Below, piece after piece: positions 1 through 7,378 of a stretch of DNA of 8,197 bases. Position 1 is the stretch's first letter; each line of letters begins with the position of its first letter. The DNA is from Patulibacter sp. (GTDB taxonomy: Bacteria; Actinomycetota; Thermoleophilia; Solirubrobacterales; Solirubrobacteraceae), in contig JALRCL010000053.1 of NCBI GenBank assembly GCA_023268575.1, positions 1 to 8,197 on the forward strand, written 5' to 3'. The notes beneath the pieces were generated by a model. That model had not been told where the DNA came from. It ran no database searches and saw only the letters and a program-made list of their open reading frames with translations. The position numbers were made by a program, and so were the translations under genes.

Positions 1-246
1 GAGCACGACCCGCTCCCCGCTGATCGGCACCCCCTCGGCCCGCAGCCGGGCGCGCTGCTCGCCGCCGACCGCCAGCGAGCCGTCGGCCCGCACGACCCGG
101 TGCCACGGCACCTCCTCGGCGGTCTCGCGCAGCACGCGACCGACGAGCCGCGGGGCGCGCGGCTCGAGGTCGCCGTAGGTGCGCACCCAGCCCTCCGGGA
201 TCGCGCGGACCGCGGCGAGGATCCGCTCGGCCCGCGCCGCGTCCAC
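1..246 (-). CDS. Alkyltransferase-like (ATL) DNA-binding protein, 3' end cut by window edge
   Basis: The 82 residues visible belong to the MGMT C-terminal DNA-binding fold. They show a TYGD motif (23-26), a helix reading RLVGRVLR (33-40) that matches the DNA-recognition helix, and the active-site motif as PWHRV (47-51). In true O6-alkylguanine-DNA alkyltransferases this motif is PCHRV, with the Cys accepting the alkyl group. Trp in its place is the known signature of ATL proteins, which bind O6-alkylguanine without repairing it and pass the lesion to nucleotide excision repair. The GTG start is chosen because TGAGG lies 7 nt upstream (253-257), overlapping the stop of the preceding gene, and no ATG or GTG precedes it nearby in frame. 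ATL proteins are about 100 aa or more, so a C-terminal part is probably missing. It is the last visible gene of the CNNM unit, 8 bp behind its neighbour, so co-transcription is likely. The family call is firm; loss of methyltransferase activity is inferred from the motif. Confidence 0.87.
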   Translation of the reverse strand, partial: MDAARAERILAAVRAIPEGWVRTYGDLEPRAPRLVGRVLRETAEEVPWHRVVRADGSLAVGGEQRARLRAEGVPISGERVVL

Positions 247-254
247 GTCCGGCC

Positions 255-1330
255 TCAGTCGGCCGCCGGGCGGACGCCCGGCGTCCGGGCGACCGCCTGT
301 CGCTGGCTCTCGTCGCGGATCTCGCCGACGAGCTCCTCGAGCACGTCCTCGAGCGCGACGACCCCCTGCGTCGTCCCGGTCGCCGACCGGACCTCGGCGA
401 GGTGCGCCGCGGCCCGCTGCATCGTCCCGAGGGCGCTGCGCAGGCGGTCCGTCTCCCGGACGCTCGGCAGCTCGCGCACGAGCGAGGTCGGAAGCGGCGC
501 GTCACGCGGGATCTTCCCGGCGTGGAGGAGATCCTTCACGTGGAGGTAGCCCCGCAGCTCGCCCGAGGAGCCGACCACGGGGAACCGGGAGAACCCGGTC
601 CGGCCCGCGACCTCCTCGACCTGCTCGAGCGTCGCGCCCGCGGGGACGGTGACGAGCCGGTCCTCCGGCAGGAGGACCGAGCGCACGTCGCGGTCCTCGA
701 ACTCCAGCGCGTCGAGCAGCAGCTGCCCCTCGCCGTGCTCCAGCAGCCCCTCGCGGTGGGACTCCTCCACGAGCCCCGCGACCTCGTCGCGCGTGAAGAC
801 GCTCGTGATCTCGTCCTTCGGCTGGACGCCCATGAGCCGCAGCGAGACGTTCGCGACCCAGTTGAGGAAGACGATCAGGGGACCGAGGACGCGGACCACG
901 AGCACGAGCGGCGGGCCGAGCAGCATCGCGGCGCGGTCCGGTCGGGCGAGCGCGAGGTTCTTCGGGACCATCTCGCCGATCACGACGTGGAGGGTCACGA
1001 CGATCGACAGCGCGATGACGAACGCGATCGGGTGCAGCAGCGCCTCCGAGACCCCGAGGTCCTCGAACGGCCCCTCGAGCGTGTGGGCGACCGCCGGCTC
1101 GCCGAGAGCGCCGAGGCCGAGCGAGCAGATCGTGATGCCGAGCTGGGCGCCGGCCATCATGAGCGAGACGCGCTCCATCGCGCCGAGCGTGATCTTGGCC
1201 GCCCACGAGCCCTCCTCGGCCCGGGGCTCGATCGTCGTCCGGCGCGCGGAGATCAGCGCGAACTCCGCGCCGACGAAGAAGGCGTTGGCGCCGAGCAGGA
1301 AGACGGCGAGCAGGATGGCGAGCCCGTCGC

Positions 1331-1334
<4 letters not shown>
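255..1334 (-). CDS. CNNM/HlyC-CorC family membrane protein with CBS pair, short paralogue
   Basis: This 359-aa protein belongs to the CNNM (DUF21)/CBS family, linked to Mg2+ and Co2+ transport or its control. Residues 1-165 form the membrane domain: hydrophobic segments at about 4-28, 60-80 and 101-130, perhaps also 138-160, with the family motifs GAQLGITI (62-69) and GEMVPKN (120-126). A CBS pair follows at about 215-340; its second repeat ends in GVVALEDVLEELVGEI (324-339). The protein stops soon after, so the C-terminal CorC_HlyC domain of its neighbour is absent. The ATG overlaps the neighbour's stop (ATGA), and AGGAGG lies 7 nt upstream inside that gene (1342-1347), which points to translational coupling. 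A long-plus-short tandem pair like this resembles mycobacterial Rv1842c/Rv1841c, as I recall them. The substrate cannot be read from sequence, and a regulatory rather than transport role is possible. Confidence 0.93.
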
Positions 1335-2683
<1,349 letters not shown>

Positions 2684-2724
2684 CGCACCGCCTCCGGCGA
2701 GCGGCGGCGCTCGCGGCGAGGCGC

Positions 2725-2743
2725 CCACCGGCGGGACCGGTGG
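2725..2743 (-). promoter_or_regulatory. Small hairpin in the CNNM leader
   Basis: CCACCGG (2725-2731) and CCGGTGG (2737-2743) form a perfect 7-bp stem with a 5-nt loop, about 40 nt upstream of the long CNNM start codon. With the larger dyad at 2763-2799 it makes the leader of this unit noticeably structured. It could be an attenuator, a stability element or chance in GC-rich DNA. No poly-T follows it. Confidence 0.3.
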
Positions 2744-2762
2744 CAGGCGCGGTGGTCAGGGG

Positions 2763-2799
2763 CAGCCTGGCCTCGGCGCGGGTGCGCGGAGCCAGGCTG
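2763..2799 (-). promoter_or_regulatory. Inverted repeat in the 5' leader of the CNNM unit
   Basis: CAGCCTGGC (2763-2771) and GCCAGGCTG (2791-2799) are perfect 9-bp arms. The 19-nt segment between them can itself fold by pairing GCGC at 2776-2779 with GCGC at 2784-2787. The dyad lies between the putative promoter (2847-2876) and the long CNNM gene, so it would be transcribed. Position and structure would suit a cation-responsive leader element, but I recognise no known riboswitch class in it. The function is inferred only from location. Confidence 0.4.
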
Positions 2800-2846
2800 A
2801 GGACTGGAGGCCGGGTCTTCGCCGGCGGCAGCGTGCATCGGCGTGA

Positions 2847-2876
2847 AGGGTACCCAGCCGGCGGACGGATGGTCAC
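2847..2876 (-). promoter_or_regulatory. Putative sigma-70-type promoter of the CNNM-ATL unit
   Basis: On the minus strand GTGACC (2871-2876, -35-like) is followed after 18 nt by TACCCT (2847-2852, matching the actinobacterial TANNNT -10). Transcription would start near 2840 and give a leader of about 155 nt before the ATG at 2683. The position fits, because the hairpin at 2921-2955 upstream would insulate this unit from the MaoC gene. Two short hexamers in GC-rich DNA are modest evidence. Confidence 0.4.
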
Positions 2877-2920
2877 GGTCCGCGCGCGCGACGACGCTCC
2901 CGGAGGCGGACGGGTCCGGG

Positions 2921-2955
2921 CGACGGCGCCCCGGGCGGTGCCCGGGTCGCCGTCG
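2921..2955 (-). terminator. Terminator-like hairpin after the MaoC gene
   Basis: Arms 2921-2936 and 2940-2955 pair at 15 of 16 positions around a GGT loop, a very strong GC-rich stem. It begins 5 nt beyond the stop codon of the minus-strand MaoC gene, the expected place for an intrinsic terminator. No T-run follows on the minus strand, as is common for actinobacterial stem-only terminators. It separates the MaoC transcript from the CNNM unit downstream. Confidence 0.75.
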
Positions 2956-2960
2956 GCGGA

Positions 2961-3488
2961 TCAGGCCTCGGGGTGCTTCTTCGGCACGAGGACGCGGCGC
3001 TTGAACTCGGCCACGAGCACGCCGTCCTGGTTGTGGACGCGCGTGTGGACGATCACGACGCCGCGGTCGGGCTTCGACCGCGAGGCCTTCTTCGACAGGA
3101 CCTCGGTCTCGACGAACAGCGTGTCGCCGTGGAACACCGGGTTGGGGTGCGAGAGCTCGTCGGTGGCGAGGTTCGCGATCGCCAGGCCGCTGATGTCGGA
3201 CACCGAGATGCCGAGGGCCAACGAGTAGACGTACGGGCCGACGACGACGTTCTTGCCCTGCTGCGAGCGCGACGCGTAGACGTCGTTGATGTGCAGCGGG
3301 TGGTGGTTCATCGTCAGGAGGCAGAAGAGGTGGTCGTCCCCCTCCGTGACGGTCTTCGCCGGCCAGTGCTTGTAGACGGCGCCCTCCTCGAACTCCTCGA
3401 AGTAGCGCCCGTACTGATGGGCACCGGAGGCGTGGCGGACCTCGGGCAGGTCGTCGGTGCCGGGCGTGAAGGTGGACTCGTCGGACAT
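2961..3488 (-). CDS. MaoC-fold enoyl-CoA hydratase, mesaconyl-CoA hydratase-like
   Basis: This 175-aa single-hotdog MaoC protein probably hydrates an unsaturated acyl-CoA. The hydratase segment runs KTVTEGDDHLFCLLTMN (45-61) then HHPLHIND (62-69), with His66 as the expected catalytic histidine. A central region rich in G and V (about 78-108) and a C-terminal strand region (about 145-170) complete the fold. As I remember them, MaoC proteins next to ccr and citE-like genes in streptomycete ethylmalonyl-CoA clusters share the same segments (KHWP, TVTE, DDHLFCLLTMNHHPLH, GKNVVVG), which suggests mesaconyl-CoA as substrate; this is inference. Asn61 occupies the position of the catalytic Asp of (R)-specific hydratases such as PhaJ. 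The ATG is supported by AGGAG 5 nt upstream. The gene is monocistronic as seen: a strong hairpin follows it and mntH is divergent upstream. A generic (R)-enoyl-CoA hydratase role remains possible. Confidence 0.9.
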   Translation of the reverse strand: MSDESTFTPGTDDLPEVRHASGAHQYGRYFEEFEEGAVYKHWPAKTVTEGDDHLFCLLTMNHHPLHINDVYASRSQQGKNVVVGPYVYSLALGISVSDISGLAIANLATDELSHPNPVFHGDTLFVETEVLSKKASRSKPDRGVVIVHTRVHNQDGVLVAEFKRRVLVPKKHPEA

Positions 3489-3517
3489 CGCTACTCCTGG
3501 TCGGATCGACGCGTGCG

Positions 3518-3537
3518 GACCGCCGGGGCAGGCGGTC
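3518..3537 (-). promoter_or_regulatory. Hairpin in the MaoC 5' region
   Basis: GACCGCC (3518-3524) and GGCGGTC (3531-3537) form a perfect 7-bp stem with a 6-nt loop, 29 bp upstream of the MaoC start. It may be part of the MaoC mRNA leader or a protein-binding dyad. I see no convincing -10/-35 pair for the MaoC gene in 3489-3640, so its placement relative to the transcription start is unknown. Confidence 0.3.
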
Positions 3538-3649
3538 GCTCTGGGCCGGGGAAGCATGGCGCGTCGCGGCATCGGGCGTCGGGCCGCGGGTTCGCAGGGT
3601 CGCGCGCACCGGCGCGGCGAACGGCGGCACGCCAGGATGATGCATGCCA

Positions 3650-3679
3650 CAGACCAAGGTTTTTGGGAGCGTAAACTCC
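3650..3679 (+). promoter_or_regulatory. mntH: Putative mntH promoter with overlapping dyads
   Basis: A -35-like CAGACC (3650-3655) and a -10 TAAACT (3672-3677) are 16 bp apart, in the most AT-rich patch of the intergenic region. Two short dyads overlap the promoter: CCAA/TTGG (3654-3657 and 3663-3666) lies between the boxes, and GGAG/CTCC (3666-3669 and 3676-3679) spans the -10. This is where a DtxR/MntR-type repressor would act on a manganese transporter gene, but I recognise no consensus MntR box. The rest of the 3489-3746 gap shows only the MaoC ribosome site, the hairpin at 3518-3537 and GC-rich filler. Confidence 0.4.
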
Positions 3680-3746
3680 GACCGGTGATCGGCTCGCACG
3701 AGCATCGCCCCCAGGCAGCACCCCGGCCCGGCGGAGCGCGTCGCGC

Positions 3747-5039
3747 GTGAACGCCCCGGTCGGCGAGACGCTCCTCGATCCTCGGTCGCAGCCGCGGGCG
3801 GCGGCCACGCCGCAGGACGGGGACGCCCCGGGTCGCCGGCTCCCGCGGCTGGCGCTGCTGGGTCCGGCGTTCGTCGCGGCGGTGGCCTACGTCGATCCGG
3901 GGAACTTCGCGACGAACATCGCCGCGGGGGCCGAGCACGGCTACCTCCTCGCCTGGGTCGTCGTCGCGTCGAGCGCGATGGCGATGCTCGTCCAGTACCT
4001 CTCCGCGAAGCTCGGCCTGGCGACGGGGCGCAACCTGCCCCAGCTCGCGGCCGGGTTCGGCCGGCGGACGCGCTTCGGGCTCTGGATCCAGGCGGAGGCG
4101 GTCGCGATCGCCACCGACCTCGCGGAGTTCGTCGGCGCCGCGATCGGCCTGCACCTCCTGTTCGGCATCGGCCTGTTCCCGGCAGGCCTCGTCACGGCGG
4201 TCGTGGCGTTCGGGGTGCTGGCGCTGCAGCAGCGCGGCTACCGCCGGTTCGAGGTCGCGATCGCCGCGCTCCTGGGGCTCGTCGCGCTCGGCTTCCTCTA
4301 CGACCTCGTCGCCGTCGGGCACCAGTCCGCGTCGGGCATCGCCGGCGGCCTCGTCCCGGGACTCGCCGGCTCCGGCTCGCTCCTGCTCGCCGTCGGCATC
4401 ATCGGCGCGACGGTCATGCCGCACGTCGTCTACCTGCACTCGGCACTGACGCAGGACCGGATCCGCCCGCGAAACGACGGGGAGCGCCGACGACTGCTGC
4501 GGTGGCTGCGCATCGACGTGGGCCTCGGGCTCGGGGCCGCCGGCGTCATCAACCTCACGATGCTGCTCGTCGCCGCCGCGCTGTTCCACCGGATCGGCGC
4601 GACCGACGTCGACTCGATCGAGGCCGCCCACCGGGGGCTCGACCAGTACGTCGGCGCCGGTGCAGCGCTGGCCTTCGCCGTCGCGCTGCTCGCGTCGGGC
4701 CTCTCGTCGTCGTCCGTCGGGACCTACGCCGGCCAGGTCGTCCTGCAGGGGTTCATGGGCTGGCGGATCCCGCTCTTCCTGCGCCGCGCGGTCACGATGA
4801 CGCCGGCCCTCGTCGTGCTGGCCCTCGGCCTGCCAACCACCGACGTCCTGGTGATCTCGCAGGTGGTGCTGTCGTTCGGGATCCCGTTCGCCCTCGTGCC
4901 GCTGATCCTCTTCACGCGCCGGCGCGACCTGATGGGCGACCTCGTCAACCGGCCTGGGACGACGCTCGCGGCGAGCGCGGTCGCCGCCCTCATCATCGCG
5001 CTCAACGTCTACCTGATCGTCGACGCGATCTTCGGCTGA
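3747..5039 (+). CDS. mntH: Nramp-family Mn2+/divalent metal:H+ symporter (MntH)
   Basis: This 430-aa polytopic membrane protein is of normal Nramp length, with about eleven hydrophobic segments from 36 to 428. The metal site is intact: DPGN in TM1 (Asp50, Asn53) and MPH in TM6 (Met224, His226, with Ala221). These align at constant offset with Asp56, Asn59, Met230 and Ala227 of the Deinococcus transporter. TM3 carries ATDLAEF (122-128), whose Asp124 and Glu127 correspond to its proton-pathway acids. Met in the metal site favours transition metals such as Mn2+ and Fe2+ over Mg2+ and Ca2+. The start is GTG, with GGAG 10 nt upstream (3733-3736). The 30-residue N-terminal tail is polar and low in conservation, so a later start cannot be excluded. 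The gene stands alone: it is divergent from MaoC, carries its own candidate promoter and ends in a strong hairpin. Mn2+ uptake is the likely role. Confidence 0.95.
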   Translation: MNAPVGETLLDPRSQPRAAATPQDGDAPGRRLPRLALLGPAFVAAVAYVDPGNFATNIAAGAEHGYLLAWVVVASSAMAMLVQYLSAKLGLATGRNLPQLAAGFGRRTRFGLWIQAEAVAIATDLAEFVGAAIGLHLLFGIGLFPAGLVTAVVAFGVLALQQRGYRRFEVAIAALLGLVALGFLYDLVAVGHQSASGIAGGLVPGLAGSGSLLLAVGIIGATVMPHVVYLHSALTQDRIRPRNDGERRRLLRWLRIDVGLGLGAAGVINLTMLLVAAALFHRIGATDVDSIEAAHRGLDQYVGAGAALAFAVALLASGLSSSSVGTYAGQVVLQGFMGWRIPLFLRRAVTMTPALVVLALGLPTTDVLVISQVVLSFGIPFALVPLILFTRRRDLMGDLVNRPGTTLAASAVAALIIALNVYLIVDAIFG

Positions 5040-5042
5040 GCG

Positions 5043-5075
5043 CCGCTCCCCGGGCCACGGGGCGCCGGGGAGCGG
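5043..5075. terminator. Hairpin terminator between convergent genes
   Basis: CCGCTCCCCGG (5043-5053) and CCGGGGAGCGG (5065-5075) form a perfect 11-bp stem with an 11-nt loop, starting 4 nt after the mntH stop. The next gene converges from the right and ends at 5119, so the hairpin may serve both strands. No T-run follows on the plus strand. The short gap 5040-5118 holds nothing else. Confidence 0.75.
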
Positions 5076-5118
5076 TCTCGCAGGAGGAAGGGCGATGGGC
5101 CCCGCCCACCCTCGCGGG

Positions 5119-6498
5119 TCACCGCCGCCGCGTCGCGGCCTCCCGCTCCTGCTCGGTGCGCCAGCGGACCGACGACCCGTCGCGGTGGAGCTCCTCGGCG
5201 GCCGCCGGATCGAGCAGCCGACGACCCGCGGCGTCGACCCCGGGCGCAGCGACCGCAACCGGTGCGACGAACTGCGTCTCGACGCTCACCGAGCGCAGGC
5301 GGACGGCGGGACGGCCGCGGCGGTAGGACAGGCTCGCGACCCCGTCGCCGACGCTCGTGATCCGGGCCACCGGCTGACGGCTCTCGCGGTCGAAGACGAG
5401 CGTCACGCCGCTGACGGCGTCAGCCGGCGCTCGCTCCTCGGTCGCCGTCGTCGCGGTCGTCGTCGTCGCGGTCGTCGTCGTCGCGGTGCCGCCGCGGACC
5501 GCCAGCGCGAGCCGGATCGCGAGCCGGTCAGGCGCGGCGAAGGGCGCCGGCACGGGGACGACCTCCGCCGCGTCGCGATCGGCCAGGGCATCGAGCGCGG
5601 CGGCGCGCTGCGGGCCGTCGAGCTGCGGGGAGACCGCCAGCCCCATCAGCGCGTCGTCGATCGCCGCGTCGCTCGGCTCCGCCGTTCGGCGGCGGTCGGC
5701 CAGCGGCTCGTCCTCCCGCACGAGCGGCGCCGGATCGGGGCGGGCGGCCCCCAGCTCGTCGTCGGCGGCGAGATCATGCGCCAGCCGCGCGCGCACCCAG
5801 CCCACCATCGCGGCGGCGTCCTCGGGCACCGCCTCGGGATCCCCGATCCCCCCGGGGAGCCAGAAGAGCGTGCGTCCGTAGCGGGGGTCGTCTGCCTCGG
5901 CGCCCCGGACGTGGACGCCGCGACGGCGAACCTCGCGCTGCGCCGTGGTCGGACCCTCGAGCGCGCCGACGGCCCGCAGCAGCGGCTCGTTCTCCACCGC
6001 GCGCCGTGTGCCGGCGTCCTCCGCGCGGTACGCGTCCCCGCCCGGACCGGTCCAGATCGACTCGACGGAGCGCGTCTCCAGCGTCGCGGTCTCGACCGGA
6101 CAGTCGGCGCAGCGCCGCCCCTCGATCGTCGCCCGGCTGACCTCGGTGACCGGGCCGTAGCGCCAGCCGTCGCCGGCGACCGCGCCGCGCGAGGCGTCGG
6201 CGGCGGCCCGCAGGACCGCGGCGGCGTCGGCCTCGTCGACGAAGGTCCCGGGACGGCCGCGGTCGATCGCGGCGACCACGCCGCCGGCGAGGACGACGGC
6301 AGTACCGACGGCGACCGCGGTCCGCGGACGCCAGGCCGCGGACGCGCGGAGGGCGGCGCCCATCGGCCGCGGCCCGGAGCGCGCGGCGCGGCGAACGGCG
6401 TCGACGCGGGCCGGATCCTCCTCGCCCGGCGTGCGCAGCGGGGCGAAGAGCTCCTCGAGCGGGTCGGCGTCCCGGGGACGGTCGAGCAGGTCAGGCAT
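5119..6498 (-). CDS. Single-pass membrane protein paired with ECF sigma factor (CU044_5270-like)
   Basis: This 459-aa protein has a cytoplasmic N-terminus of about 59 residues, one membrane span (about 60-78) preceded by basic residues, and a large extracytoplasmic part. The layout, a short acidic/Arg N-terminal region, a span, then an outer domain with a helical section near 276-310 and a strand section near 362-412, resembles the actinobacterial CU044_5270 family often found beside ECF sigma factors; I place it there tentatively. Its start lies inside the sigma gene (8-bp overlap), with AAGGA 7 nt upstream, so the two are translationally coupled. That context suggests it restrains or tunes the sigma factor, but the N-terminus lacks the HxxxCxxC zinc motif of ZAS anti-sigma factors. 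Other features are Cys130/Cys133 outside the membrane, able to form a disulfide, and a Thr/Ala tract (338-353) made by a DNA tandem repeat. Biochemical function is unknown. Confidence 0.85.
   Translation of the reverse strand: MPDLLDRPRDADPLEELFAPLRTPGEEDPARVDAVRRAARSGPRPMGAALRASAAWRPRTAVAVGTAVVLAGGVVAAIDRGRPGTFVDEADAAAVLRAAADASRGAVAGDGWRYGPVTEVSRATIEGRRCADCPVETATLETRSVESIWTGPGGDAYRAEDAGTRRAVENEPLLRAVGALEGPTTAQREVRRRGVHVRGAEADDPRYGRTLFWLPGGIGDPEAVPEDAAAMVGWVRARLAHDLAADDELGAARPDPAPLVREDEPLADRRRTAEPSDAAIDDALMGLAVSPQLDGPQRAAALDALADRDAAEVVPVPAPFAAPDRLAIRLALAVRGGTATTTTATTTTATTATEERAPADAVSGVTLVFDRESRQPVARITSVGDGVASLSYRRGRPAVRLRSVSVETQFVAPVAVAAPGVDAAGRRLLDPAAAEELHRDGSSVRWRTEQEREAATRRR
5441..5485. 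repeat. Three tandem 15-bp units within the membrane-protein gene
   Basis: The plus-strand unit GTCGTCGTCGTCGCG occurs three times head to tail; the copy at 5441-5455 differs by one base. Each unit is itself made mostly of GTC triplets. On the coding strand it encodes ATTTT pentapeptides, giving a Thr/Ala linker at residues 338-353. Unit gain or loss keeps the frame, so only linker length would vary. Confidence 0.85.
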
Positions 6499-7267
6499 GG
6501 TGGTCCTTCTGGTCGTGCTGGTGGTCTCGTGCTCGGGTGGCGCGGGGCGCGGTCGCCGGCGGCCCGGCGGATCGTGGTTCGGCCGGCCGCGGCTCGGTGC
6601 GGTCGCGATCGTCGGCCGGCGGCGGGCTCGGTGGCCCGGCGGTCCCGGTGCGAGCACCACCCGCGTCGGCGAGCTGCTCCCGCAGCGCCGTCCGCCCGCG
6701 GGAGAGCAGCGCACGCACGGTGCCCTCGCGGCAGCCGAGGGCGGCGGCGATCGCGGGATCGTCGAGGTCGTGGGCGTAGCGCAGCGTCAGCGCGGCGCGC
6801 TGACGCTCCGGCAACCCAGCGAGGAGCGCCGCGAGGTCGTCGAGCGCGGGCTCGGCGCTCGCCGTCCCGGGGGCCGACGCGGCGTGGCGGTGCTCGACGT
6901 CGCGACGCCGGCGTCCCCGCCGAGCGACCCGCAACGCCGCACGGACGGCGGTCCGGTGCAGCCAGGCGTCGAGCGCGGCGGGATCGCGGAGATCGCCGAC
7001 CCGGCGCACGGCCTGGATCGCGACCTCCTGCGCGACGTCGTCGGCGGACGCGTGGTCGCCGGCCAGCACGCCCAGCGCGGTCCGGCGCCCGACGTCGAGG
7101 GCGCGGCGAGCGACGTGGTCCTCGCCGAGGGCCCCGCCGGGTGCCTGGGCGCGTCGTCCGGCCGCCGGCGCGGCGATCGCGGTCACGGGGTCGGGAGGCA
7201 TCGGTGCACGAGCGGTCGAAGCGGCATCTCGTCGTGGAGAGGCTCGTGCGCCCGTCGGATGTTGCAT
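6491..7267 (-). CDS. ECF-type (sigma-70 family) RNA polymerase sigma factor
   Basis: This is a 258-aa protein from the ATG at 7267. Region 2 is at about 52-118: ADDVAQEV (75-82) is the usual core-binding segment, and DPAALDAWLHRTAVRAALR (95-113) with a following Arg cluster is region 2.4, which reads the -10. Region 4 is at about 141-200: LPERQRAALTLRY (152-164), then a helix-turn-helix with DDPAIAAALGCREGTVRALL (169-188), for -35 binding. There is no region 1 or 3, as in ECF sigmas. A Pro/Arg-rich tail of about 58 residues follows region 4 and ends in a His/Asp-rich stretch; it is not a recognisable domain. The start is uncertain: ATG 7267 and ATG 7201 (236 aa) both lack a good ribosome site, and the first 50 residues are low-complexity. 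The gene overlaps its membrane partner by 8 bp and is divergent from the lyase gene. Its target promoters are unknown. Confidence 0.88.
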   Translation of the reverse strand: MQHPTGARASPRRDAASTARAPMPPDPVTAIAAPAAGRRAQAPGGALGEDHVARRALDVGRRTALGVLAGDHASADDVAQEVAIQAVRRVGDLRDPAALDAWLHRTAVRAALRVARRGRRRRDVEHRHAASAPGTASAEPALDDLAALLAGLPERQRAALTLRYAHDLDDPAIAAALGCREGTVRALLSRGRTALREQLADAGGARTGTAGPPSPPPADDRDRTEPRPAEPRSAGPPATAPRATRARDHQHDQKDHHA

Positions 7268-7364
7268 CGGTCGACCGCCGCGGCGCGGCCGGGCACCACC
7301 GCCACCCCGCCGAGGCCGTCCGGGGAGCGCCGCGGCGAGCCCACGCCGCGGGAGCGACCGCGGG

Positions 7365-7370
7365 TAGGAT
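7365..7370 (+). promoter_or_regulatory. mcl: TAGGAT -10 element just upstream of the lyase start
   Basis: TAGGAT, a favoured actinobacterial -10 hexamer, ends 8 bp before the ATG at 7379. A transcription start at the usual distance would fall on or next to the A of the start codon and give a leaderless mRNA. No clear -35 is present. Alternatively, AGGA inside the hexamer (7366-7369) could serve as a ribosome site 9 nt from the ATG, with a promoter further up. The remainder of 7268-7378, between the divergent sigma and lyase genes, shows no other signal I trust. Confidence 0.45.
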
Positions 7371-7378
7371 CGGCCGCG

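Noticed and set aside
3489..5258. In-frame upstream extension of the MaoC gene to 765 aa
   Set aside because: This part is antisense to mntH and rich in Arg/Asp/Glu. AGGAG and an ATG at 3488 mark the real start, and homologues are about 170 aa.
5441..5485. Possible CRISPR-like or mobile-element repeat
   Set aside because: The units are directly abutting with no spacers and are in frame inside a gene, so it is a coding microsatellite.
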